A DNA stretch of 59,257 nucleotides from Streptomyces anulatus. Lineage in GTDB: Bacteria; Actinomycetota; Actinomycetes; Streptomycetales; Streptomycetaceae. Each line of letters starts with the position of its first letter. The first letter of the stretch is position 1. The position numbers were made by a program, and so were the translations under genes. The stretch lies in the NCBI RefSeq assembly GCF_014650675.1, contig NZ_BMVK01000002.1, positions 818,556 to 877,812 of the forward strand, in the 5' to 3' direction. Of the stretch, positions 33,753-41,948 are shown piece by piece. Below the pieces are notes generated by a model, which saw only the letters and a program-made list of their open reading frames with translations, made no database searches and was not told the origin of the DNA.

Positions 33753-33764
33753 TAACGCGCGTAG
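33753..33764. promoter_or_regulatory. Nucleoside-regulon operator 5 (BMP lipoprotein)
   Basis: TAACGCGCGTAG, 10 of 12 positions matching the consensus, 61 bases upstream of the lipoprotein gene. Confidence 0.65.
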
Positions 33765-33866
33765 ATGTCAGATAAGAGCACGTACGGAAGCCGTTATCGG
33801 ATCGTCGTGAACAGAAGGCCTCCCGCAGGTCCACGAACGGCCTACGAAGACTGTGTCAACGCTCCG

Positions 33867-35111
33867 CTAACGGTTCCCGTCGAACAGCGCCGCGGCGGTG
33901 AACAGCTCGACCCCCACGGTGATGGCTTCCTCGTCCACGTCGAAGTTGCCCCGGTGCAGGTCGAGCCCGCGCGTGTCGCCCGGGGTCCTGACGCCGAGCC
34001 GGGCCATCGCGCCGGGCACCCGCTCCAGGTACCAGGAGAAGTCCTCGCCGCCCAGGCTCTGCTCGGTGTCCTCGATCGCATACGATCCGCGGCGCTCGGT
34101 CATCGCGGCGTCCAGCAGGCCGATGCTCTCGGCGTCGTTCACCACGGGCGGCACACCGCGCACGTAGTTGACGACGGTCTTGGCCCGGTGCATTCCGGCC
34201 ACCTCGTCGATGGCGGCGTGCACCAGGTCGGGGGCCGCGCGCCAGGCGTCCAGGTCCAGGCAGCGGACGGTGCCGGAGAGCTCGGCGTGCTGCGGGATGA
34301 CGTTGGGGGCGTGCCCGGTCTCCAGTCGCCCCCACGTCACCGCGAGCCCGGAGCGGGCGTCGACCCGGCGGGCGAGCAGCGCGGGCACGTCGACGGCGAT
34401 CCGGGCGGCGGCGGTGACCAGGTCGGTGGTCAGGTGCGGCCGGGCGGTGTGCCCGCCGGGCCCGTCGAGCGTGACCTCCAGGCGGTCGCAGGCCGAGGTG
34501 ATGGCCCCGATCCGCAGCCCGATCCGCCCGACGTCCACCTTCGGGTCGCAGTGCACGCCGATGATCCGCCCGACGCCCTCCAGCACCCCGGACTCGATGG
34601 CGTCGACCGCACCTCCGGGCAGGACCTCCTCGGCGGGCTGGAAGATCAGCCGCACGGCGTTGGGCAGCAGCCCCTCCCGGTCGAGCCCGGCGAGCACGAG
34701 CCCCGCCCCGAGCACGGTGGTGGTGTGCACGTCGTGCCCGCAGGCGTGCGCCCGGTCGGGCACGGTGGACCGGTAGGGCACGCCCGCCTTGGTGTCCGGG
34801 ATCGGCAGCGCGTCGATGTCCGCCCGCAACGCCAGCATGGGCGTCACCCCGTCCCACTCCCCCACATCGCACATGACCCCGGTCCCGACGGCGAGAACCT
34901 TCGGCTTCAGCCCGGCCTTCTCCAGCCGGTCCTTGATGGCCGCGGTGGTGCGGAACTCCTGGTTGCCCAGCTCGGGATGCATGTGCATGTCCCGGCGGAA
35001 GGCGATCAGCTCGGCACGCAGTTCGTCGGAGAGTCTGCCGGGCAGCGCACCTCCCCCGGGCTGGCCGGCCGGGTGGTGGGGGCGGGAGGCGCGGGACTTC
35101 AACTGGTTCAC
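33867..35111 (-). CDS. M20 family amidohydrolase
   Basis: A 414-residue metal-dependent amidohydrolase/peptidase (M20D, hippurate hydrolase or N-acyl amino acid hydrolase type). Seen: FRRDMHMHPELGNQEF, LRADIDALPI, the HACGHDVH metal motif, FQPAEEVLPGGA with the catalytic Glu, and the late ligand GGEDFSWY. Dimerisation domain in the middle. The start is GTG. It is upstream of the BMP gene on the same strand but separated by 174 bases containing operator 5, so it is probably outside the nucleoside regulon. Substrate not determinable. Confidence 0.9.
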   Translation of the reverse strand: MNQLKSRASRPHHPAGQPGGGALPGRLSDELRAELIAFRRDMHMHPELGNQEFRTTAAIKDRLEKAGLKPKVLAVGTGVMCDVGEWDGVTPMLALRADIDALPIPDTKAGVPYRSTVPDRAHACGHDVHTTTVLGAGLVLAGLDREGLLPNAVRLIFQPAEEVLPGGAVDAIESGVLEGVGRIIGVHCDPKVDVGRIGLRIGAITSACDRLEVTLDGPGGHTARPHLTTDLVTAAARIAVDVPALLARRVDARSGLAVTWGRLETGHAPNVIPQHAELSGTVRCLDLDAWRAAPDLVHAAIDEVAGMHRAKTVVNYVRGVPPVVNDAESIGLLDAAMTERRGSYAIEDTEQSLGGEDFSWYLERVPGAMARLGVRTPGDTRGLDLHRGNFDVDEEAITVGVELFTAAALFDGNR

Positions 35112-35337
35112 CTTATGAAGCGTAGGCCCCCTGCCCCCTCAACTGGCCACAGATCAACAAAACTTCAGCCGCTCAGGCGAACAAATTTCCTGTGAGGACG
35201 TGTGACGCTGGGTGGTTGCGGGTATACCCGTTCGCCTTCCGCACCGGGGTCCGCGCCCTTGCGGGAAAGGCGCGGGACACACGGCGAGAGCCTTCATAGG
35301 ATCGCGAAGAAATCATGAACATCCTGTGAGGAGCCCC

Positions 35338-37032
35338 ATGAACAGTCGGCCCGACTCCGCCCCGGACGGAATGAGACGGAACAGAAGGGGACGGCTCCGT
35401 CACGGCACGCTCCTGGTGGCCGTCGCCGCGTCCCTCGGTACGGTCGCCGCCCTGGCCCCGCCCGCCGCGGCCGCGCCGGGCCTCTCCCGTACCACCGCGT
35501 CCGCCGACCGCGCGCGCCCGGCGAACACACCTCCCGAGATACCGGACCGCCTGGCCACGAGCCCCGCGACCGCGTGCGCGGGCGGATTCATCGGCAACAC
35601 CCCGACGACTCTCATGGCCCGGGTGCAGGACGCCGACTCGCCCTCCCTCACCGCACAGTTCCAGGTCTTCGACGCCGGCAACACGGCCCCGGTGGCCGAG
35701 CGTTCGGTGGCCGCCACGACGGGCGGCACCGCCGCCGCCTCTTCGATCGACCTGCCTTCCGGCGACTACCGCTGGCGGGTCCGGGCCACGGACTCCGGGG
35801 GAGCCGCCTCCGCCTGGACCGGTTTCTGCGCCTTCTCGGTCGACCGCGTACGTCCGGACCGGCCGCCGACCGTCGTGTCGGAGGAGTTCCCCGACGGGGA
35901 CGCCGGATGGCCGGCGGACACCGGGGACGCCCGCACTCCCGGCACCTTCACCCTGGGCTCCAACGGCGTCGAGGACGTCGTCTCCTACGTCTGGTCCAGC
36001 ACCTTCGACCCGCAGCAGCGGGAGGTGTCCGTCTCCCCCGGTGGGACGGCGGACGTGACGGCCACGCCGCTGACCGGCGGCCCGCACATGCTGTACGTCC
36101 ACAGCGTCGACCGCTCCGGCAATCGCTCGGACACGACCACGTACCGCTTCTACGCCCGGGGCATCACCACACCCGACGCCCCCGGCGACCTCAATGGAGA
36201 CGGCGCCAAGGACATCTGGAGCCTGGACGACCGGGGCGAGCTGCTCACCTACGCGGGCCGGGGCGACGGAACCTTCGCCCCGGCGACCGACGCCGGGCTG
36301 ACCGCGCCCGGGGCCGACACCGCCTACCGGACCGACTGGGACAACGACGGATACGTCGACCTGGTGACGCTGGAGTACAACCCCAACACGCGGCGGAAGC
36401 AGCTCTGGGTCCATCCCAACAGCGGCCTGGGGAGGGTCGACGGCACCCGGGGCCGGCAGCTCCTGACGGTCGACTGCCCGGTCCCGGACGAGGACTACGG
36501 CTGTGTGGGCGAGCCCGGCTGGACCGGCGACGACCACTGGGGCGACGCGGAGCAGGTGATCGCCCCCGGCGATCTGAACGGTGACGGCAGGAGTGATCTC
36601 CTCGTCCGGGAGGGCGGCAGGCTGTGGATCTACCACGGCATGTACGGCATGCGGCTGGATGTGCCGGTGGCGGTCGGCGGCTCGGACTGGGACGACTTCA
36701 CCGTCCTCGCGCCCGGCGACCTCGACGGTGACGGCCTGGCCGACCTGTGGCTGCGCGACAACGCCACCGGCGACCTCCACAGCGTGCGCGGCGGCAGCGG
36801 CACGGACGGTGCACCGGACCCCGCCGTCTGGGGCGACCCCGCGAACCGCGTGCTGATCGGCACCGGTTTCACCGTGGCCGCCCGTCCGGTGCTGGACACG
36901 GTCGGCGACCTCGACGGCGACGGTCTCGCCGATCTGCACGGCCGTACGCAGGACGGCACCCTGACGTTGTGGCCGGGCCGCGTGGCGGCGGACGGCGGCT
37001 TCGGCTTCGGGGAGGGACGGGCGATCGGGTGA
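35338..37032 (+). CDS. Secreted FG-GAP/VCBS-repeat protein
   Basis: A 564-residue extracellular protein. Seen: a signal peptide (RRNRRGRLRHG, a hydrophobic run, cleavage near AAAA). Fibronectin-like beta domains follow (about 60-260), with KPTVVS-like segments and the phrase GPHMLYVHSVDRSGN. The C-terminus is a beta-propeller with five calcium-type FG-GAP motifs: DLNGDGAKD, DWDNDGYVD, DLNGDGRSD, DLDGDGLAD twice. The ATG follows GAGGAG. Probable surface or matrix binding protein; no enzyme motif seen. It borders the glycopolymer cluster but runs convergent to it with a terminator between. Confidence 0.88.
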   Translation: MNSRPDSAPDGMRRNRRGRLRHGTLLVAVAASLGTVAALAPPAAAAPGLSRTTASADRARPANTPPEIPDRLATSPATACAGGFIGNTPTTLMARVQDADSPSLTAQFQVFDAGNTAPVAERSVAATTGGTAAASSIDLPSGDYRWRVRATDSGGAASAWTGFCAFSVDRVRPDRPPTVVSEEFPDGDAGWPADTGDARTPGTFTLGSNGVEDVVSYVWSSTFDPQQREVSVSPGGTADVTATPLTGGPHMLYVHSVDRSGNRSDTTTYRFYARGITTPDAPGDLNGDGAKDIWSLDDRGELLTYAGRGDGTFAPATDAGLTAPGADTAYRTDWDNDGYVDLVTLEYNPNTRRKQLWVHPNSGLGRVDGTRGRQLLTVDCPVPDEDYGCVGEPGWTGDDHWGDAEQVIAPGDLNGDGRSDLLVREGGRLWIYHGMYGMRLDVPVAVGGSDWDDFTVLAPGDLDGDGLADLWLRDNATGDLHSVRGGSGTDGAPDPAVWGDPANRVLIGTGFTVAARPVLDTVGDLDGDGLADLHGRTQDGTLTLWPGRVAADGGFGFGEGRAIG

Positions 37033-37034
37033 CT

Positions 37035-37081
37035 CCCCCGGATCGGCCGGGTGTTCCCCCGAGGATCGCCTGACTCCCCCG
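37035..37081. repeat. Three CCCCCG elements
   Basis: CCCCCG at about 37035, 37056 and 37076, each preceded by ct or tt, with a 20-21-base period. This is the same unit as downstream of sigQ (7455-7597). Here it lies directly after the FG-GAP stop. Confidence 0.6.
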
Positions 37082-37105
37082 GGGCCGCCGGCGCGCCGGC
37101 GGCCC
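37082..37105. terminator. Perfect 24-bp palindrome, bidirectional terminator
   Basis: A self-complementary 24-mer (GGGCCGCCGGCG and its reverse complement) abutting the stop codon of the glycopolymer gene at 37106, between convergent genes. Confidence 0.8.
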
Positions 37106-38137
37106 TCAGGTCGCCACCGACGACAGCCGCTGCACCCCCCGGGCCGTCTCCGTGACCCCGCTCAGGAAGCCCTGGGCGCGGGGCGAGGCCGTGGCGCGGA
37201 GCCATTCCGGGGCGATGTCGCAGACCGCGACGTTCACGCCCGTGCCGGCCAGGGCCAGCGGGAGGGTGTGGACGACCGTGGAGGGGAAGCTGACGATCGT
37301 GCGGCCGATGGGGCCCCGGCGGGCGATGAGTTCCAGGGGGAGGTCGGGGCGGACGATCTCCAGGCCGGTGGCGGCTTCCAGGGCGTGGAGTTTCTCGGCG
37401 GACTCGCGCCGGTGGGCGAAGTAGCGGGTGGCACCGTGGGTGCGGGCCAGGGCCGCGACCGCCTCCTGGTACGGGACGGGGTCGACGACGCCCGTCTCGA
37501 CCAGGGAGGTGCCGACCAGGTCCGCGCCCTTGCCGATGCTGGGCGGGCCGAAGCGGGCGCGGGTCCAGGCGAAGGTGTTCCGGGTGACCGCGATGCCGGA
37601 CGGAGCCTCGACCGGCATCGCGGTGAACACCTCGACCGTGTGGTTCGCCGTCGGGGTGAAGCGGCGGCGGGCCGTCGCCGTGACCGGGGCCAGGACCAGT
37701 TCGCGCGGTCCCGTGCGGCCCCGGCGGTGCCAGCGCGTCAGGCGCTCGCCCCGGGCCAGCTGGGCGACGAACTCCATGGTGGCCGTGCCGTCGTCGACCA
37801 CCGTGAGGCGATCGGCGCGGACCAGGGTCAGCAGGAGCTGCACATAGCGGGAGAACGGGTCGCCGATCACTATGTGGTCCGCGCGCCGGACCAGGCCGGC
37901 CAGGGCGCGCAGGGCCTTCAGGGGCGCGCCGGAGTCCCCGCGCGCCTCCTGCCAGCGGACGGCGATGCCCTCGTCGCGGGCCAGCTCCGCCATCCGGCGC
38001 AGCTGACCGCGCGACATCGGGTCGACCGGGGGGAGGACGACGACCGTGGTGGCGGTCGGGTCGTCTCCCCCCTGGGTGTGAACCCACTCCAGGACGTTCA
38101 GGAGCTGGACCGGGCTCTCGACGAAGGCGAGGTTCAC
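37106..38137 (-). CDS. Sialyltransferase-like protein (GT52-like)
   Basis: A 343-residue predicted GT-B transferase. Seen: the opening NLAFVESPVQLLNVLEW, VDDGTATMEFV in the middle, RYFAHRRES where sialyltransferases carry the HP-type CMP-sugar motif, and SFPSTVVHTLPLAL near the end, where an S-S/T pair sits in this family. These features fit the GT52/polysialyltransferase superfamily, but the match is by pattern and not by alignment. It is the last gene of a four-gene unit with the sugar-acid synthase and CMP-sugar synthetase, so it probably transfers the sugar acid made there. Confidence 0.65.
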   Translation of the reverse strand: MNLAFVESPVQLLNVLEWVHTQGGDDPTATTVVVLPPVDPMSRGQLRRMAELARDEGIAVRWQEARGDSGAPLKALRALAGLVRRADHIVIGDPFSRYVQLLLTLVRADRLTVVDDGTATMEFVAQLARGERLTRWHRRGRTGPRELVLAPVTATARRRFTPTANHTVEVFTAMPVEAPSGIAVTRNTFAWTRARFGPPSIGKGADLVGTSLVETGVVDPVPYQEAVAALARTHGATRYFAHRRESAEKLHALEAATGLEIVRPDLPLELIARRGPIGRTIVSFPSTVVHTLPLALAGTGVNVAVCDIAPEWLRATASPRAQGFLSGVTETARGVQRLSSVAT

Positions 38138-38147
38138 CGGTCGGCGC

Positions 38148-39080
38148 TCAGACCGCGACCGGCTCGGGGGCCGGCGCGTTCTCGGTCTCGGCGACGACGC
38201 CCGCGACCCGGCGGAGCTTCTTCATCGGGCCGAGCTCGGACTCGTACACCTTCTTGACGCCGTCGCCGAGCGACTGCTCGATGGTGCGGATGTCGCGGAC
38301 CAGGCGGGTCAGGCCCTGCGGCTCGACGGAGGCGGCCTGGTCGGAGCCCCACATGGCGCGGTCCAGGGTGATGTGGCGCTCGACGAACGTGGCGCCGAGC
38401 GCGACGGCCGCGAGGGTCGTCTGCAGGCCGGTCTCGTGGCCGGAGTAGCCGATCGGGACGTTGGGGAACTCCTGCTGGAGGGTGTTGATGACCCGCAGGT
38501 TCAGCTCCTCGGCCTTCGCCGGGTACGTGGAAGTGGCGTGGCAGAGAAGGATGTTGTCCGAACCGAGGACCTCGACCGCGTGGCGGATCTGCTTCGGGGT
38601 CGACATGCCGGTGGAGAGGATGACCGTGCGGCCGGTGGCGCGCAGGGCGCGCAGCAGCTCGTCGTCGGTGAGGGAGGCGGAGGCCACCTTGTGCGCGGGG
38701 ACGTCGAACTTCTCCAGGAAGGCGACGGCCTCGGTGTCCCACGGGGAGGCGAACCAGTCGATGCCGCGCTTGGCGCAGTGCTCGGCGATGGCGGTGTACT
38801 CGGCCTCGCCGAACTCGACGCGGTGGCGGTAGTCGATGTACGTCATCCGGCCCCAGGGGGTGTCGCGCTCGATGTCCCACTGGTCGCGGGGGGTGCAGAT
38901 CTCCGGGGTGCGCTTCTGGAACTTGACGGCGTCGCAGCCGGCTTCGGCGGCGGCGTCGATCAGCGCGATGGCGTTGTCGAGCTCACCGTTGTGGTTGATG
39001 CCGATCTCACCCGTGATGTAGACGGGGTTGCCGGGGCCGGCGGTGCGGGTGCCGAAGGTGCGCAGGCGGGAGGTGCTCAT
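38148..39080 (-). CDS. N-acetylneuraminate synthase family protein without SAF domain
   Basis: A NeuB-type synthase that condenses phosphoenolpyruvate with a hexose or N-acyl-hexosamine (or its 6-phosphate) to a nonulosonic acid. Seen: 310 residues, TIM barrel with ITGEIGINHNG (25-32), DAVKFQKRTPE, FASPWDTEAV, STGMSTPKQI, CHATSTYPA, IGYSGHETG and FVERHITLDRAMWGSD. The C-terminal SAF/antifreeze domain that normally follows the barrel is absent; the protein ends in a short Ala/Pro/Glu tail. In S. coelicolor related genes were linked to the Kdn-containing teichulosonic acid of the cell wall. Gap to the neighbours is 10-12 bases. Confidence 0.9.
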   Translation of the reverse strand: MSTSRLRTFGTRTAGPGNPVYITGEIGINHNGELDNAIALIDAAAEAGCDAVKFQKRTPEICTPRDQWDIERDTPWGRMTYIDYRHRVEFGEAEYTAIAEHCAKRGIDWFASPWDTEAVAFLEKFDVPAHKVASASLTDDELLRALRATGRTVILSTGMSTPKQIRHAVEVLGSDNILLCHATSTYPAKAEELNLRVINTLQQEFPNVPIGYSGHETGLQTTLAAVALGATFVERHITLDRAMWGSDQAASVEPQGLTRLVRDIRTIEQSLGDGVKKVYESELGPMKKLRRVAGVVAETENAPAPEPVAV

Positions 39081-39092
39081 GGTGGTGCTTCC

Positions 39093-40343
39093 TTACTTGG
39101 TGGGGACGGTGGGGACGGTGGGTTCGGAGGTGGTTCTGGTGGTGGTGAGGGTGGGGCCGAGCAGCCAGGCCGCGATCTCGCGGATGGCGCCGTAGCCCCC
39201 GGGGGTGGTCGTGACGGCGCGCGCCGCGGCGCGTACCGAGTCGTGGGCGCTCGCGACGGCGACGGGCCAGCCGGCGAGGGAGAAGCAGGGCAGGTCGTTG
39301 ACGTCGTTGCCGACGTAGAGGACCCGGTCGGGGGCGATGGACTGCTCGTCGCACCACCGCTTCAGCGCCTCGTCCTTGCGGTCGATGCCGTGCAGGACGG
39401 GGATCTGCAGCTTGCGGGCCCTGGCCGCGACGACCGGGTTCTGCTCGGTGGAGAGGATCAGCAGGGGCACCCCGGCCTTGCGCAGCGCGGCGATGCCGAG
39501 TCCGTCGCCCCGGTGCACGGCGACCGTCTCGCGGCCCTCGGAGTCGATCATGACCCGGTCGTCGGTCTGGGTGCCGTCGAAGTCCAGGACGACCGCGTCC
39601 ACGTCCGCGAGGGAGGGCAGCGGGGAGGGGTCCAGGAGCGGGGCGAGCGCGCGGGCGCGGGCCAGGTCGTGCGGGTCGTCGATCTCCAGCACCCGCGCCG
39701 GGTCGGTGGGCACGAGGGTCGTGTGGCCGAAGAAGCGGTGGCGGTGGGTGCGGAAGCCCGTCGCGTCCATCGCGTAGGCGGCGCCGGTCTCCAGGTAGTC
39801 CTGGGGGCGGTCCTGGCGGCGGGGGCGTACGGACTTGTCGTGGTTGACGCCGTACGTTCCCTCCTCGACCGCGTGCCCGTCGCGCCAGACGAAGCCGTGG
39901 AACGGGGCGACCGTGACGGCCGTGTCCGCGCCCTCGTGGGCCACCGCCCTGGCGACGCCGTCGATGTCCTCGCGGGAGACGAACGGGCTGGTGCACTGGA
40001 CGAGGAGGACCACGTCGACGGTCCGGGCGCGCTCGGCCTCGTAGACGTCCATCGCGTGCAGCACGGCCGCTTCGCTGGTGGCCGTGTCGCCCGCGATGGC
40101 GGCGGGGCGCTCGACGCAGTGCAGCCGGTGGGCGGCGCGCAGGTCGGCGGCGGCGCTCCGGGCGGCCTCGGCGATCGCCCCGTCGTCGGTGGTGACGACG
40201 ACGTCGGTGACCTCGGGGGCGCCGAGCGCGGCGCGGACGGCGCGGGCGACCAGGGGGATGCCGCCGACCTCGGCGAGGTTCTTGGCGGGGACGCCTTTGG
40301 ATCCGCCGCGGGCGGGGATCACGGCGAGGACGGTCGGGGTCAT
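39093..40343 (-). CDS. CMP-nonulosonate cytidylyltransferase fused to HAD phosphatase
   Basis: A 416-residue bifunctional protein. Residues 1-230 are a CMP-sialate/Kdn synthetase: VIPARGGSKGVPAKNL for CTP binding, QCTSPFVSREDID and EIDDPHDLA. Residues 248-395 are a KdsC-type HAD phosphatase: DFDGTQTDD with nucleophile D254 and D256, STEQNPVVAARA, and the metal loop GNDVNDLP (D347, D350). This domain order matches animal CMAS and some bacterial proteins in which the HAD half removes phosphate from Kdn-9-phosphate. So the pathway probably goes through a 9-phosphate. The ATG has AGGAG eight bases upstream. Confidence 0.9.
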   Translation of the reverse strand: MTPTVLAVIPARGGSKGVPAKNLAEVGGIPLVARAVRAALGAPEVTDVVVTTDDGAIAEAARSAAADLRAAHRLHCVERPAAIAGDTATSEAAVLHAMDVYEAERARTVDVVLLVQCTSPFVSREDIDGVARAVAHEGADTAVTVAPFHGFVWRDGHAVEEGTYGVNHDKSVRPRRQDRPQDYLETGAAYAMDATGFRTHRHRFFGHTTLVPTDPARVLEIDDPHDLARARALAPLLDPSPLPSLADVDAVVLDFDGTQTDDRVMIDSEGRETVAVHRGDGLGIAALRKAGVPLLILSTEQNPVVAARARKLQIPVLHGIDRKDEALKRWCDEQSIAPDRVLYVGNDVNDLPCFSLAGWPVAVASAHDSVRAAARAVTTTPGGYGAIREIAAWLLGPTLTTTRTTSEPTVPTVPTK

Positions 40344-40366
40344 GGTGGCTGCTCCTGGAGTGGTGT

Positions 40367-41749
40367 TCACAGCTCCCCCATCCGGCGGATCACGGGGGCC
40401 ACGCGCTGGACGCCCTGGCGGTAGGCGCCCCGGGCCGCGTTGCGGACGGTTTCGCGCACCGCGCCCCGGACCCGGCCGGGCTCCTGCGGTGCGGCCGCGC
40501 CGGGCAGGGGTGTGCCGTCGGGGGCCAGGTGGTGGCGGCCGAGGATGCCGGGGAGGTAGCCGGGGGCGGTGGCGGGTGTGTAGTAGGGGGCCAGCGGCGG
40601 GAGTTGCCCCGTGCCGAGGAGGGCGGTGACCTTGGCGCGGGCCGTGTCGTAGGCGGTGCCGTACGAGCCGTCGGCGGCGACGCCCTGGCCGGCCAGCCAC
40701 CGGCCGTCGGGCCGGGGCCGGATCCCGCCGTCGAGCCGGTCCCAGGAGGTGAGGAGCCCGGAGCCGACGAAGTGGTGGTTGCCGAGCGTCTCGCGGACGC
40801 CGAGGTCGGTGAGGACGGCGGTCGGGATGCGGCGGTGCAGGGACTCCAGCGCGGCCGTCGAGGAGACCGTGACCAGGAGGTCGGTGCGGTCCAGGACCTC
40901 GCCCATGTGCCCGTACACCAGGCGGAAGTTGGGCGGCAAGCCGCCCGGCAGCCGCTGCGCGAGCTTCTGGTAGGGCAGTTCCTCGATGTGCGTGGTGTGC
41001 TCGCCGGGCTTGGAGCGCAGCTTGAGCAGCACCTCGCGGCGCGGGTGCAGCCGGGCGTGCTCGACGAGCCTGTGGAGCAGGTACGTACGGTCGGCGCGGG
41101 AGGCCGGGACGGAGGGCTGGGCGGCGAACACCACGGTGTCGCGGCCCTCTTCGCCCCGGTACGGGGCTCCGCCCAGGAAGGGGAGGGCGGCCTCCGTGAC
41201 GGCCGACGCGTCGGCGCCCACTCCCTCGTACACCGCACGGAAACGTTCCGCGTCGTGGGCCGAGTTGGCGAGGACGACGTCCGCGCCGTGGCGGAGCAGG
41301 AGTCCGTCGGCGAGCTTCTCGTAGACGACGCCGACGTATCCGGTGACGACGACGGGCCGGCGCGGCAGGTCGAGGGCGGCGAGGCCGTGCAGCATGGCCT
41401 GGACGCCGCCGCCGACGAGGGCGAGGACGACGAGGTCGTAACCCTCGTCGCGCACGGTGTGCAGGAACTCGACCGCGGTGACCTCGCGGACCCGCTCGAT
41501 GTCGATCCCGACCTCGCCGACCTCCGCGAGCTGGCGGGGCGTCGGGGTGGCCCGGCCGCGCAGCAGCAGCCCGCTGACCTCGACGGGCCGCGTGTCCGGA
41601 CCGTCCGCCCCGGAGGTCAGGCGGCGCGCGGTGAGCGCGCCCCATTTCCACCGGGTGTCGGAGTCGGCGAGGACGGCGACCCGCAGCGCCGGTCGGAGCG
41701 CGGCGGGGGTTTCGGCCGGTTCGGCCTCATTGCTGGTACGTGGGGGCAC
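40367..41749 (-). CDS. DUF6716-type putative glycosyltransferase
   Basis: A 460-residue protein of the type annotated as DUF6716 (from memory). Seen: ALRVAVLADSDTRWKWGALTAR at the N-terminus, VVLALVGGGVQAMLHGL, LANSAHDAERFRAVYEGVG, LLKLRSKPGEHTTH (a K..S.KPGE motif near the place of the HP motif in polysialyltransferases), and TVSSTAALESLHRRIPT, the S-S-T motif of the same superfamily. So it has a GT-B fold and probably handles CMP-sugars. It is the first gene of the synthase operon. The GTG start has AGGA close upstream. The divergent GT2 gene starts 199 bases away. Confidence 0.7.
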   Translation of the reverse strand: MPPRTSNEAEPAETPAALRPALRVAVLADSDTRWKWGALTARRLTSGADGPDTRPVEVSGLLLRGRATPTPRQLAEVGEVGIDIERVREVTAVEFLHTVRDEGYDLVVLALVGGGVQAMLHGLAALDLPRRPVVVTGYVGVVYEKLADGLLLRHGADVVLANSAHDAERFRAVYEGVGADASAVTEAALPFLGGAPYRGEEGRDTVVFAAQPSVPASRADRTYLLHRLVEHARLHPRREVLLKLRSKPGEHTTHIEELPYQKLAQRLPGGLPPNFRLVYGHMGEVLDRTDLLVTVSSTAALESLHRRIPTAVLTDLGVRETLGNHHFVGSGLLTSWDRLDGGIRPRPDGRWLAGQGVAADGSYGTAYDTARAKVTALLGTGQLPPLAPYYTPATAPGYLPGILGRHHLAPDGTPLPGAAAPQEPGRVRGAVRETVRNAARGAYRQGVQRVAPVIRRMGEL

Positions 41750-41948
41750 GTCCTAGAAGTTAGGAAGGCATTTCGATGCGCGGCCCAACGTGATGGCAAC
41801 AGATGGTTAACAGCGAGCCGACGATTGGGGGGCGGGCCCGAATAGGCCCTCAATTCCGGTTCCGGAAAAGGTGATTCACCTGAGCGACGGGCGTTGTTCA
41901 CCTGCTGGGCGCATTGCGGAAAAGGAATGAGCCGGAGCCGCACCTAAC

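Noticed and set aside
38373..40424. 683-codon plus-strand open frame opposite the sugar-acid genes
   Set aside because: Antisense shadow: low-complexity Gly/Val/Asp/Arg composition, while the minus strand has clear NeuB and CMP-synthetase motifs.
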